Assembly: GCF_026015625.1 (NCBI RefSeq)
Contig: NZ_JAPDVG010000001.1
Span: forward strand, 186,001 to 250,000
From: Segatella copri
Lineage (GTDB): Bacteria; Bacteroidota; Bacteroidia; Bacteroidales; Bacteroidaceae
DNA: 64,000 nucleotides
Direction of reading: 5' to 3'
In this document: piece after piece, positions 33,446 through 41,346 of the stretch
Layout of the letters: the number at the start of each line of letters is the position of its first letter
Position numbering within the stretch: position 1 is the first letter of the stretch
Notes under the pieces: generated by a model
Told to the model about the DNA's origin: nothing
The model's input: the letters and a program-made list of their open reading frames with translations, nothing else
Databases searched by the model: none
Position numbers and translations under genes: made by a program

Positions 33446-34678
33446 TCATAATGCGAGAATAAAGTCCTTCTCGGTTGCAGCGATGAACTTGTCCATGTCC
33501 TCAAACAGCTTCTTTTGGGTTACTCTCGCATACCGCTGCGTCATCTTCACATCCTTGTGACCGAGCATCTTGCAGATGGTCTCCATCGGCACACCAGCCT
33601 CCAGCGTAATGAGGCTGGCGAACGAGTGTCGTCCCGAATGGTAGGAATAGGTCTTGCTCGTTTCCGCCAACTTGCAGATGGTGATGAGATCGATACGAAC
33701 ACGATTCGTGCTCAGCAATGGGAAAAGGGTATCTCTTGCCCCGTCCTCGTATTTCGCCATCAGCTCCAACGCCTCGGGCAGGAGTTTCACCCTGGCAAGT
33801 GTTCCGGTCTTCTTGCGGTTATAGACGAGCCATTTGTCACCATCCTCCAACACCTTGACATTGGCTTTCGTGATGGAAACGGTGTCTATGAAGGCTGTTC
33901 CTGCATAGCAGGCGAAAAGAAACAGGTCACGGCTAACGGATAGTCTCGGCTTGTCTTCGGGCAGTTCCGCATCACGGATTTTTATGAAATCAGACATGCT
34001 GAGAGACTTGGGTGTCGTAACCCTTGGAGTGCCAACCCGATAATGGGCGAACAGCAGGTTCTTGCACAAGCCTCGCTCAAAGGCGATGCGGCACATCTTC
34101 TTGAAGAGCGACACATAGATGGTGATGGTTCCTGATGAAAAGCCTTTCTCGTCAAGCAAGTAATGGTGAAAGTCACTGATGAAAGGCTCGGTCAGCTGTC
34201 CGAAAGCCAAATCAGTCAACCTATACTTCTCCCCGATGAACTCAGCGAGATTCTTGCGAATCTTTCTGTAAGTCCAGACACTGCTCTTCGACATATCGAT
34301 GCCCTCATGGGTGCTGAGTTCACTGATATGCTCGTCCACGAAGGAGAGAAGGGTGGTCTGTGTCTTGACGCTGCCCTGCAGAGCCTCCTTGACATCCTTA
34401 GCCTCGAAGTCCGTTCTCTTTTCCACAAGCACATCGAATGCCTTTTGGATGGAAAGCAACAACTGCTCGATGTCCTTGTTGGTCTCCACGGCTTCCTTGC
34501 TCTTGCCCTCCAATCGGCTGGCACGAGGATTCCAAAGCGATGGAGTGCAAGACAACTTGCAGGAGAACTGCGCCATAGTCCTGTTCACCGTGATGCGTCC
34601 CATGATGGGAGCTTTTCCATTCTTGTCCAATCCGCTCTTTTTTAGGTAGAGCAACACCTTGAATTTTTCGATTTTCAT
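33446..34678 (-). CDS. Tyrosine site-specific integrase 2
   Basis: I start at 34678 (MKIEKFKVLLYLKKSGLDK), giving 410 residues; an upstream start at 34702 is less likely. Layout: Arm-binding part, SAM-like core-binding domain (about 110-205), catalytic domain with HSGRHSF, GHKDVK and RYARV (Tyr). Here too the first Arg is missing: the segment reads CYAGTAFIDTVSI. Known role: element integration; paired integrases are usual in some Bacteroides elements and may act on different ends. Nested inverted repeats lie directly upstream (34771-34896). A minus-strand TATATTTG box lies at about 34698. Confidence 0.9.
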   Translation of the reverse strand: MKIEKFKVLLYLKKSGLDKNGKAPIMGRITVNRTMAQFSCKLSCTPSLWNPRASRLEGKSKEAVETNKDIEQLLLSIQKAFDVLVEKRTDFEAKDVKEALQGSVKTQTTLLSFVDEHISELSTHEGIDMSKSSVWTYRKIRKNLAEFIGEKYRLTDLAFGQLTEPFISDFHHYLLDEKGFSSGTITIYVSLFKKMCRIAFERGLCKNLLFAHYRVGTPRVTTPKSLSMSDFIKIRDAELPEDKPRLSVSRDLFLFACYAGTAFIDTVSITKANVKVLEDGDKWLVYNRKKTGTLARVKLLPEALELMAKYEDGARDTLFPLLSTNRVRIDLITICKLAETSKTYSYHSGRHSFASLITLEAGVPMETICKMLGHKDVKMTQRYARVTQKKLFEDMDKFIAATEKDFILAL

Positions 34679-34770
34679 AACGCTTACATTTTGAGTGTGC
34701 AAATATAATCATTTTGTAAGCGTCCCTTGATACGCAAAACATTGAGAATCAGCGCAATAAAATCCGTTGA

Positions 34771-34896
34771 TGCACAAAGTTGCCTTTCCGTATTGTTACC
34801 TGCTTTGCATAGGTAACTGTGGCTCACGATTTAGTAACTGAACTACTTCAATATTCCTCACTCGCTTGCTTTATGTCGATTTGGCAACTTTGTGCA
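34771..34896. repeat. nested inverted repeats upstream of the integrases (possible att or arm sites)
   Basis: TGCACAAAGTTGCC (34771-34784) and GGCAACTTTGTGCA (34883-34896) are perfect inverted copies 98 bases apart. Between them GTTACCT (34795-34801) and AGGTAAC (34811-34817) form a hairpin. The place, 93 bases before the integrase start, fits arm-type or attachment sites. Confidence 0.5.
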
Positions 34897-34977
34897 AATC
34901 TACTCATTCCCAACGGTTTACGTTCCAACCTCTCTTATTCTCCTTTGGCTGCTTTAGAGTTTTATGTTAAAAAAACT

Positions 34978-35040
34978 AACTCATAGTTTTGTGGTTCTCA
35001 ACTCATAGCTTTCCGGTTCTCAACTCATAGCTTTTCGGTA
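34978..35040. repeat. 22-bp tandem repeat, three copies
   Basis: Three copies starting AACTCATAG and ending GGTTCTC (34978, 35000, 35022), the third diverging at its end. First block of a larger mosaic reaching 35278; no gene lies between 34679 and 35497. Confidence 0.8.
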
Positions 35041-35099
35041 GAGATAATTAAGAATGCATCGCGATAGGATGAAAAATGGCTGTAAAATGGCTGTTTTTT

Positions 35100-35165
35100 C
35101 CATCGCGATGCACAATTCTTTCCGTCGCGACGCACCAATTCTTCCGTCGCGACGCATTAATTGCC
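35100..35165. repeat. 22-bp tandem repeat, three copies, GTCGCGAC core
   Basis: Three units (35100, 35122, 35144) with palindromic cores ATCGCGAT, GTCGCGAC, GTCGCGAC followed by GCAnnAATTCTT-like spacers. An inverted GCATCGCGAT lies at 35056-35065. Confidence 0.78.
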
Positions 35166-35186
35166 CCCTCGTGAGGCGTCATTGAA

Positions 35187-35278
35187 GCCTCACGCTGGTC
35201 ATCATTTAAGCCTCTTATCCGTCTTAATATAAGCCTCTTATCCGTCTTAATATAAGCCTCTTCTCCGTCTTAATATAA
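35187..35278. repeat. 23-bp tandem repeat, four copies
   Basis: Four units (35187, 35210, 35233, 35256) starting GCCTC and ending in TAA; the last three are nearly identical (GCCTCTTATCCGTCTTAATA). There are no spacers between units. Confidence 0.82.
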
Positions 35279-35326
35279 GACGCTTGCCAAGAAAAAAAGA
35301 TGCGCTCTGGAAAGAGAAAATTAAGA

Positions 35327-35482
35327 TGGGGGTTAACAGGTTAACAGTTAACACCCCAAAAATGCATACTTCCATCCACACTCTTATATAAAAATAAGTA
35401 TATATATATTATTATATAATAAGGTACGCGAGGGGGACCATGCAAAAAACAGCTGTTAACTGTTAACCCTGTTAACCCCCCA
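35327..35482. repeat. large inverted repeat of GTTAAC units
   Basis: The left arm (35327-35353) starts TGGGGGTTAACAGG, the right arm (35454-35482) is its complement with two single-base insertions. Each arm has three GTTAAC palindromes. The 100-base centre is AT-rich. The right arm lies 15 bases after the stop of the LuxR gene and, on the minus strand, AACAGCTGTTTTTT could end its transcript. Confidence 0.75.
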
Positions 35483-35497
35483 ATGAAAAGTTGATAG

Positions 35498-36136
35498 TTA
35501 AATATAGTATTCTGCCGAATCTACCAAACCGGCTCTCAGCGCATATTTCGTAGCCTCGTGAACGTTGTTTACGCCCAACTTGCGGAAGATGTTCTTGCGG
35601 TGGGTATTGACCGTATGGAAGCTGGAAAAGCGCTTCTCGGCTATTTCTTTCGTCGTCATTCCCAGCGCAATGTCCTTCAGAATCTCTGTCTCGGTCTTGG
35701 TGAGGTTAATCTTCTCCTGCTCCTCCTGTTTCGGAGCCAGAAGTACCTCCATCATGCGCTGGCAGACAAAACGGTTGCTTGCCACACAAAAACGTATCGC
35801 CTCCTTGATTTCCATTAGCGAACACTCCTTCAGCAACACGCTGAACTGCGTACTGCTGGCGATGAGAATCTTCACGAAATCGGCACTCAGATCCTCACTG
35901 AACAGTAGCCAGCGCGTGTATGGGAAACGCTGGTTTAAAATAAGTAACTCGGCAGCATCATTGATGTCGAAAAGGGTGTAATCGAGTATTACAACCGTAT
36001 CCTCATTCTCCTTTAAGGCAAGCATCAGGTCTGCCTTGTCTTCGATGGTCCGGGTTTCCAAACCCTCTATCTTACTGATCACATAGCTCAATCCGGCTCT
36101 TGTGATGTCCTGTTTGTCTGCTAATAGAATCTTCAT
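35498..36136 (-). CDS. LuxR-type response regulator (orphan)
   Basis: A 212-residue protein: receiver domain (1-120) with Asp52 in VVILDYTLFD as the likely phospho-acceptor, and a C-terminal LuxR/NarL helix-turn-helix (about 145-205: LTKTETEILKDIALGMTTKEIA, HTVNTHRKNIFRKLGVNN). The acidic pocket is reduced to one Asp near the start (LLADKQD), so phosphorylation may be weak. No histidine kinase gene is adjacent. Preceded by a strong hairpin (36176-36212). Target genes cannot be told from the sequence. Confidence 0.88.
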   Translation of the reverse strand: MKILLADKQDITRAGLSYVISKIEGLETRTIEDKADLMLALKENEDTVVILDYTLFDINDAAELLILNQRFPYTRWLLFSEDLSADFVKILIASSTQFSVLLKECSLMEIKEAIRFCVASNRFVCQRMMEVLLAPKQEEQEKINLTKTETEILKDIALGMTTKEIAEKRFSSFHTVNTHRKNIFRKLGVNNVHEATKYALRAGLVDSAEYYI

Positions 36137-36175
36137 TGTGTTTACTCTCTTATATGTTGTTTATATATGTACGCA

Positions 36176-36212
36176 GATGCCTTGATGCAGTAAAAAACTG
36201 CATCAAGGCATC
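36176..36212. terminator. strong bidirectional-type hairpin between DUF5686 and LuxR genes
   Basis: A perfect 16-bp stem (36176-36191 and 36197-36212, arm begins GATGCCTTGATGCAGT) with a loop of five A (T on the minus strand), flanked by TTTTTT on the plus strand and AAAAAA before the stem on the minus strand. It lies just after the stop of the DUF5686 gene. Confidence 0.82.
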
Positions 36213-36222
36213 TTTTTTCTTA

Positions 36223-38826
36223 TTAGAATGACATGAGGAAACCCATACGGATGCCCCATTTTGAAATGTTTGCATGGTCATAATAGTTGAGGCGGCGAAC
36301 ATAATCGATTCCGAAGAACTTGAAGATGTTGTGCACGCCGGCTACAAACTCCCAGTATGGCGTCTTGCCAAAGGTATAGGAGTTGGTAGGGAACTTGAAG
36401 AGCTTCTCATCATTGATGTTCTTGCTCGGGTCGTTCTTGCTGGTCAAATCGCCCCAAACACCCTTGATGGCTACATATTCACGCCACTTCAGCTTCTTGA
36501 TGAGCGGAATGCGGTTGAGCAGCTTGCCGTTCATATCCCAGGCTACTGACCAGAACAGCTGGCGGTCGCTCAGGAACTCCCAGTCCTTCATCATGCTGAT
36601 GGTTGCCTCCTGCTCGAAGAGAGAGAGGTTGACCGGTGGCTGGATGAGCATGGTGAAAGGCACTTTGCTCCACTGCGCCTTGCCCACGATGTTGAAATCC
36701 ATATAGCCGAAGCTTCCCAGCCACTGGCGCTTGTAAATGCCCAGCGTGGTGAGGTTGCTCTGATACTGGCCGCCCATGAATCCGTCTAAGCCCATGGTGT
36801 GGCGAAGCGAGATTTCAGGACTGTCGAGGTTGATAGGCAGGCGCTGCTGCTTGGTGTTGACATAGGTGACACCCGGGTTGTAATCTAAGCCTACACTCGC
36901 CTCTGTAGTGCGTATCTTGCGTATTTCCTCGCCGTCGCTCACTCTGTAGTAGTGGAGATTGCCCACGGTGCGGTTGCTCTGCCAGCGGAGGCTGGTGTCG
37001 AAGCGGAAACCCCAGTCGGTTTCGTAGGTGAAGGTCACCTTCTGGCGGTGATACTGATACATCTGGTCCTGCGTGGTGGCACGGAGGGTCATGAAGAAGT
37101 TGTCCTTGTTGTGCAGCAGGTTATCATCGGATGGAGATGTAATATCATGCCCCAGCTCGAAGGTAAGCTTGCGCATCGGGAATTCGAACGGACTGTTCTT
37201 CTTCTTGTTGAACGAATAGGTGAGCACATGGCCGTAATACCACTTGTTGCTCTTCAGACCATAGGCGCCGTAACCATCCCAGAAGAAGTGAGGGTTGAGG
37301 GCTGCCATCGTTCTGCCCGCCAGACGCAGGCGCACGCCGTCTACGTAGTTGTTGGAGAGGAACGTGTTGATAGGTCCCAGGTCGAAGAGGCTGCGGCGGT
37401 CGTTGATGATGCTGTCTCTTTCAACACCCAGACTGTCTTTCACCGTTACCTTCTTGCCCTTGGTATGAGCCACTTCCACATAGTTCTCCATCAGGGCTCT
37501 CACACCGAAGATGATGTATTTGAATCCCTTGGAGTTCTCCATGCGGTGGATAAAACTGTCCATCGACGATTCACTCTTCGTGAGGTCCACCTGTCGGTAT
37601 TTGTTCCAGTAAGCCTCATCGCGGTTCATCGCATCCATATCGTGCCTGATCTTCGCCTTGCCCTTGAAGAGCTGCTTCGGCAAGGCATCGAAGGCATAAT
37701 CGGTGATTCGCGTGTTTCGCACCACCAGCAGGTCCTGAAGGAGCTTGTTGACGTGCAGTTCGGCTATCATATCATCTTTAGAGAGCACCCACTCGCCGTT
37801 GTCAAGCTTGGTGTACTCCTGTTCAATCTTCATGTCAGTAACCCAGTTTACATCGCTGTTGTGAGGCATGTAGAGGTTACATTTCTTCACGTGCAGGCTG
37901 CTGTCGGCAAGCACATAGAGTTCGCCTCGGAATCCGAAATCCTGGCTGTTGGCTGGGATAAACTGCAGATGGTAGCACAGGTCTCTTTCCACATACACCG
38001 TATCTTCGATGTAATAATGGTAGAAGCTGATGGCAGTTCTGCCGATAGGAGATGGGAAGGGATACTGCAGCAGGCGCACGTAATCATCGTAGATGTCCAC
38101 ATCGGTGAACACCTCTTTCAGGGCGGTGTTGAGAATCTCTCCGGTCTGGATTACCTGTCCGATTCCATTGCTCTGCTGACCCTTGATGATGTCCTTTTCG
38201 GTCTTCGGATCTTTGCGGTAAATATGCTGTGAAACCGTCTCGTCGATGCTGACAGGCAGGGTGAGCTTTCCGTTGTATGGAGAGGTCTCTACCTGGTCGA
38301 GGAGATACTGGCGGCGCTGGAAGAACTTGCTTTCGAGCTGTTCTTTCTTCAGGTCGTTGAGCGCGAGCGTAATCTTCTGATACTTATCATATTGCACATA
38401 GTCGTGGTTGCTCAGATCGCTCTTTTTCTTGGCAGCAATCACGCGCCGCATCAGTTCTACGGCAGGATTATCCTTACGTTTGTAGCGGCCTTTTTTCGAT
38501 TTCACCACCACTTCGGTAAGTTTGTGCGTATCGTCTTTCAGTTTGATTTCCAGGAAGTTGGTCTTTTCGTCAACCTTCACCGATGTGCTCTTGTAGCTCA
38601 GTGCGCTTACGGTGAGCATGAGTCCCGGCTTCTTATCAATGGTAAACTTACCTTCTCCGTTGCTTGAAACCGCGATTTTATGTCCTTTGTATTGCACGCT
38701 TGCATACGGAACGGCAAAACCGTCGTCATCGATGACACGGCCTGTTATCTTCTGCTGAGCCATCATCTGAAGTGTAGAAATCATCAGAAGGATGACTGTA
38801 AAATACAACTTTTTAATACCTTTCAT
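36223..38826 (-). CDS. DUF5686 outer-membrane protein with carboxypeptidase-like regulatory domain
   Basis: An 867-residue protein: signal peptide 1-23 ending MMAQ, a CarboxypepD-reg-like domain (about 25-110, ITGRVIDDDGFAVPYASVQYKG), then the long DUF5686 region, with a probable C-terminal beta-barrel ending in an aromatic strand (KWGIRMGFLMSF, last residue Phe as in outer-membrane proteins). Known: the family is frequent in Bacteroidetes, with no proven function. The gene stands alone, with a -7 box TAACTTTG (minus, 38891-38884) 58 bases upstream. Confidence 0.87.
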   Translation of the reverse strand: MKGIKKLYFTVILLMISTLQMMAQQKITGRVIDDDGFAVPYASVQYKGHKIAVSSNGEGKFTIDKKPGLMLTVSALSYKSTSVKVDEKTNFLEIKLKDDTHKLTEVVVKSKKGRYKRKDNPAVELMRRVIAAKKKSDLSNHDYVQYDKYQKITLALNDLKKEQLESKFFQRRQYLLDQVETSPYNGKLTLPVSIDETVSQHIYRKDPKTEKDIIKGQQSNGIGQVIQTGEILNTALKEVFTDVDIYDDYVRLLQYPFPSPIGRTAISFYHYYIEDTVYVERDLCYHLQFIPANSQDFGFRGELYVLADSSLHVKKCNLYMPHNSDVNWVTDMKIEQEYTKLDNGEWVLSKDDMIAELHVNKLLQDLLVVRNTRITDYAFDALPKQLFKGKAKIRHDMDAMNRDEAYWNKYRQVDLTKSESSMDSFIHRMENSKGFKYIIFGVRALMENYVEVAHTKGKKVTVKDSLGVERDSIINDRRSLFDLGPINTFLSNNYVDGVRLRLAGRTMAALNPHFFWDGYGAYGLKSNKWYYGHVLTYSFNKKKNSPFEFPMRKLTFELGHDITSPSDDNLLHNKDNFFMTLRATTQDQMYQYHRQKVTFTYETDWGFRFDTSLRWQSNRTVGNLHYYRVSDGEEIRKIRTTEASVGLDYNPGVTYVNTKQQRLPINLDSPEISLRHTMGLDGFMGGQYQSNLTTLGIYKRQWLGSFGYMDFNIVGKAQWSKVPFTMLIQPPVNLSLFEQEATISMMKDWEFLSDRQLFWSVAWDMNGKLLNRIPLIKKLKWREYVAIKGVWGDLTSKNDPSKNINDEKLFKFPTNSYTFGKTPYWEFVAGVHNIFKFFGIDYVRRLNYYDHANISKWGIRMGFLMSF

Positions 38827-38883
38827 TTTTTATACCTTATTATATATAGGGGCTCTCCGCCCATGATTTAATCTTTCAGGATG

Positions 38884-38891
38884 CAAAGTTA
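38884..38891 (-). promoter_or_regulatory. -7 box of the DUF5686 gene
   Basis: Minus-strand TAACTTTG followed by CAT. A TTTTTG lies 22 bases upstream. The gap 38827-39189 holds this and the divergent pgpA promoter; I see nothing else in it. Confidence 0.5.
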
Positions 38892-39101
38892 TAACATTAT
38901 TCGTAAATAGACGCAAAAACCTATTCATTATTTCAGTTTTTTATGAGATTTTCAGAAAAAGGCTTCCATGCAGTTCCTTCTGCTGCCTGTTCTTGCTCTT
39001 CGCCGTGCGAGTCTGAGTGGTATAAAACCCCTTCATATTGCTCTATTTCACCTGTTTATCTGTCAATATATGATGAAATTCAGAAAAATAACAGAAAACT
39101 A

Positions 39102-39133
39102 TTTGGTTAATTTAATTTTTTAGCGTAATTTTG
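39102..39133 (+). promoter_or_regulatory. promoter of the pgpA lipid cassette
   Basis: TTTG (39102-39105), 20 bases, TAATTTTG (39126-39133), 56 bases before the pgpA ATG. Confidence 0.7.
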
Positions 39134-39189
39134 CACACTGAAATTTAAAGAAGAAACGCCCTTCTGCGGGCTTATTAAACATTAAGAGA

Positions 39190-39732
39190 ATGAATAACAA
39201 GGGAAATCTTACCGACGAGCGGCCCCCTTTGCTGCCCGTCATCATAGGCACCGGTTTCGGCAGTGGCTTCTGGCCTTGGGGACCGGGAACGGCGGGCTCT
39301 GTATTGGCAACCCTCATCTGGGCAGCCCTGGCTTACGGGCTCGGTATTACGGGTGAGAGCTTGCAGAGCATCACCTTCTTTCTCGTCATTGTTTCCACCA
39401 TTCTGGGCACTTGGGCAACAGCGCAGTTGCAGCCTTACTGGGGCGAGGATCCCAGCCGTGTGGTCATCGACGAGATGGCTGGCGTATGGATTCCCCTGTC
39501 GTTGCTGACTCCGCTTACCGCTCAGGGCGAAGTGAAAGATGCCTGGTGGTGGGCATTGGTGGCACTTGTTCTCTTCCGCTTCTTTGATATGGTGAAACCG
39601 CTGGGCATCAAGAAACTGGATAACAGGCAGGGTGCCTTCTATGTGATGGCTGATGATCTGCTGGGCGGCCTCTATGCAGCCGTTTCTTTAATCATCATCA
39701 AGATCATACTGGTTTCGGCAGGAATCATCTAG
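39190..39732 (+). CDS. pgpA: Phosphatidylglycerophosphatase A-like lipid phosphatase
   Basis: A 180-residue membrane protein of the PgpA family: GTGFGSGFWPWGPGTAGSV near the start, the acidic motif VVIDEMAGVWI (about 95-105) and DRFFDMVKP-like RFFDMVKPLGIKKLD. Known reaction: removes the phosphate from phosphatidylglycerol phosphate. In the Bacteroides inositol-lipid locus a PgpA paralogue is assigned to phosphatidylinositol-phosphate dephosphorylation. The next gene, 72 bases on, encodes a CDP-alcohol phosphotransferase, so either PG or PI synthesis is possible; I favour the inositol reading because of the third gene. Confidence 0.88.
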   Translation: MNNKGNLTDERPPLLPVIIGTGFGSGFWPWGPGTAGSVLATLIWAALAYGLGITGESLQSITFFLVIVSTILGTWATAQLQPYWGEDPSRVVIDEMAGVWIPLSLLTPLTAQGEVKDAWWWALVALVLFRFFDMVKPLGIKKLDNRQGAFYVMADDLLGGLYAAVSLIIIKIILVSAGII

Positions 39733-39804
39733 TCTGGCATTTCTTAAAGAAACAAATTCTTAAACAGACATTTCTTGAACAGACAATAAAAAATAGATAA
39801 AAAT

Positions 39805-40473
39805 ATGAATTATAGAGATTTCTTACAAAAAGTTATCTATGCCATCATCAATCCACTTATCAAGGGGATGATAGCAGTAGGTATTACTCCTAACATTGTC
39901 ACCTTCGTAGGATTCCTGGGCAATATCGTGGCAGCCGGTTTCTTCCTCGATGCTGCATGGATGCTCGGAACAGAGCAGGCTGACTATGCATCTTGCATGG
40001 TTACTGTAGGATGGGGTGGATTCATCATCCTCGCAGCCGGTCTCTTCGATATGATGGATGGCCGATTGGCACGTATGAGCGGCAAGAGCAGTCTCTTCGG
40101 TGCACTCTGGGATTCTACACTCGACCGCTACAGCGAACTGGTAAGTCTCTTTGGCATCTGCCTCATCTTCGTACGTATGCAGGGTGATATGACCTGGTTC
40201 TGGATGGGCGTAGTCACCTTTGCAGCGATGATCGGTTCAGTGATGGTAAGTTATGTCCGTGCCCGTGCCGAGGGTTTGGATATAGAGTGCAAGGTAGGTT
40301 TCATGCAGCGTCCTGAGCGCGTTGTGGTTACCGCCGTTACTGCGATGATTACCGGCTTTACGGGCAATATCTGGTGGCTGGCTGGCGGCATGATTCTGAT
40401 TGCCGTTCTGGCAAACATCACCGCTTTCTGGCGCATCTGGCATTGTTATGTTGTGATGAACGCTCATAAATAA
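39805..40473 (+). CDS. CDP-alcohol phosphatidyltransferase (PI-phosphate-synthase-like)
   Basis: A 222-residue membrane enzyme with the full family signature FDMMDGRLAR...GALWDSTLDRYSE (about 88-115; four Asp for two metal ions) and about six hydrophobic segments. Known reaction: moves a phosphatidyl group from CDP-diacylglycerol to an alcohol such as glycerol-3-phosphate or inositol-1-phosphate. In context (PgpA before, PAP2-type synthase after) it matches the Bacteroides PI-phosphate synthase. It would be the first step and PgpA the second. Specificity is not provable from sequence. Confidence 0.87.
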   Translation: MNYRDFLQKVIYAIINPLIKGMIAVGITPNIVTFVGFLGNIVAAGFFLDAAWMLGTEQADYASCMVTVGWGGFIILAAGLFDMMDGRLARMSGKSSLFGALWDSTLDRYSELVSLFGICLIFVRMQGDMTWFWMGVVTFAAMIGSVMVSYVRARAEGLDIECKVGFMQRPERVVVTAVTAMITGFTGNIWWLAGGMILIAVLANITAFWRIWHCYVVMNAHK

Positions 40474-40509
40474 TAAACTCAAGTTCTATCAGTAAAAAAG
40501 TAGAAAAAA

Positions 40510-41346
40510 GTGTTTAGTATCTATCTGATTATCCTTCTGGCGGTACTCGCAGCCTGGAAGAAGACACGCCGTTTTGCCTTCTATTTTCTGCCTTGGTTCC
40601 TCTTTGGAATCATCTACGATTCGATGCGCCTTTATCCTAACTATATGGTGAACGATATTGATGTGGCGAATCTCTATCATGCAGAAAAGTCGCTCTTCGG
40701 CATTGCTGCTTCATCCAGCGCAGAACTGCAGGCTGTAGCCGACCATAGCCAGCTGATGATTCCGGGCGAATACTTCAAGGTTCACCATTGCGGTTTTGCC
40801 GATTTCTGGGCAGGCATCTTCTATCTCTGCTGGGTTCCGGTGCCTATCGCCTTTGCCCTTTATCTGTATCTTACGAAACAGCTTAACTGGTTCAAGCGTT
40901 TCTCCTGGGCTTTCCTGCTGGTGAATGTCATCGGCTTCATCGGCTACTACATCTATCCGGCTGCTCCGCCCTGGTATGCGATGAACTATGGCTTCAAGGC
41001 TGTGCTCAATACACCGGGCAATGTGGCTGGTCTGGGCAGATGGGACGCAATGACCGGACTTCACGTGTTCCACGGACTCTACGGCAAGAATGCCAATGTC
41101 TTTGCTGCCGTGCCTAGTCTGCATGCTGCCTATATGTTCCTCACCACGATTTATGCTGTGATGAGCCGTAAACGCTGGTATACGGTGGTGCTCTTCGCCT
41201 GCATCTGTCTGGGCATCTGGTGGACGGCAGTTTATTCCGGTCATCATTATATCATTGATGTCATGTTGGGTATTCTTACTACGATAGTAGGCGTACTGCT
41301 TATGGAATCCAAGAGATTATGGGCAAGATTAAAGAAGAACTCGTAA
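40510..41346 (+). CDS. PAP2-superfamily membrane protein (inositol phosphorylceramide synthase-like)
   Basis: Starts with GTG at 40510 (MFSIYLIILLAVLAAWKK); 278 residues, about six membrane segments. PAP2/Aur1 motifs: VPSLHAAYMF (about 198-207, catalytic His) and YSGHHYIIDVMLG (about 243-255, second His). The region HHCGFADFWAGIFYLCWVP matches Aur1/Ipt1-type enzymes. Known: Aur1-like PAP2 enzymes move phosphoinositol to ceramide; Bacteroides have a homologue in the inositol-lipid cluster. Prevotella make sphingolipids, so inositol phosphorylceramide is plausible. Overlaps the GtrA gene by 28 bases. Confidence 0.8.
   Translation: MFSIYLIILLAVLAAWKKTRRFAFYFLPWFLFGIIYDSMRLYPNYMVNDIDVANLYHAEKSLFGIAASSSAELQAVADHSQLMIPGEYFKVHHCGFADFWAGIFYLCWVPVPIAFALYLYLTKQLNWFKRFSWAFLLVNVIGFIGYYIYPAAPPWYAMNYGFKAVLNTPGNVAGLGRWDAMTGLHVFHGLYGKNANVFAAVPSLHAAYMFLTTIYAVMSRKRWYTVVLFACICLGIWWTAVYSGHHYIIDVMLGILTTIVGVLLMESKRLWARLKKNS

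Larger units (their letters stand above)
25294..34900. mobile_element. mobilizable genetic element (mob genes, oriT candidate, excisionase-like genes, two integrases)
   Basis: The segment joins MobC, relaxase, a membrane partner, DUF3408, two helix-turn-helix proteins and two IntDOT-like tyrosine integrases, with an IS110 pair inserted. No conjugation (tra) genes are seen, so it would need a helper. The ends are not resolved: no tRNA target or clear direct repeat was found. The left end may lie before or after the RiPP operon. Confidence 0.7.

Noticed and set aside
35187..35278. Possible CRISPR array
   Set aside because: Units are 23 bp head to tail without spacers and no cas genes are near.
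36952..38232. 426-codon plus-strand frame inside the DUF5686 gene
   Set aside because: Antisense shadow of a good outer-membrane protein gene; composition is that of reversed codons.
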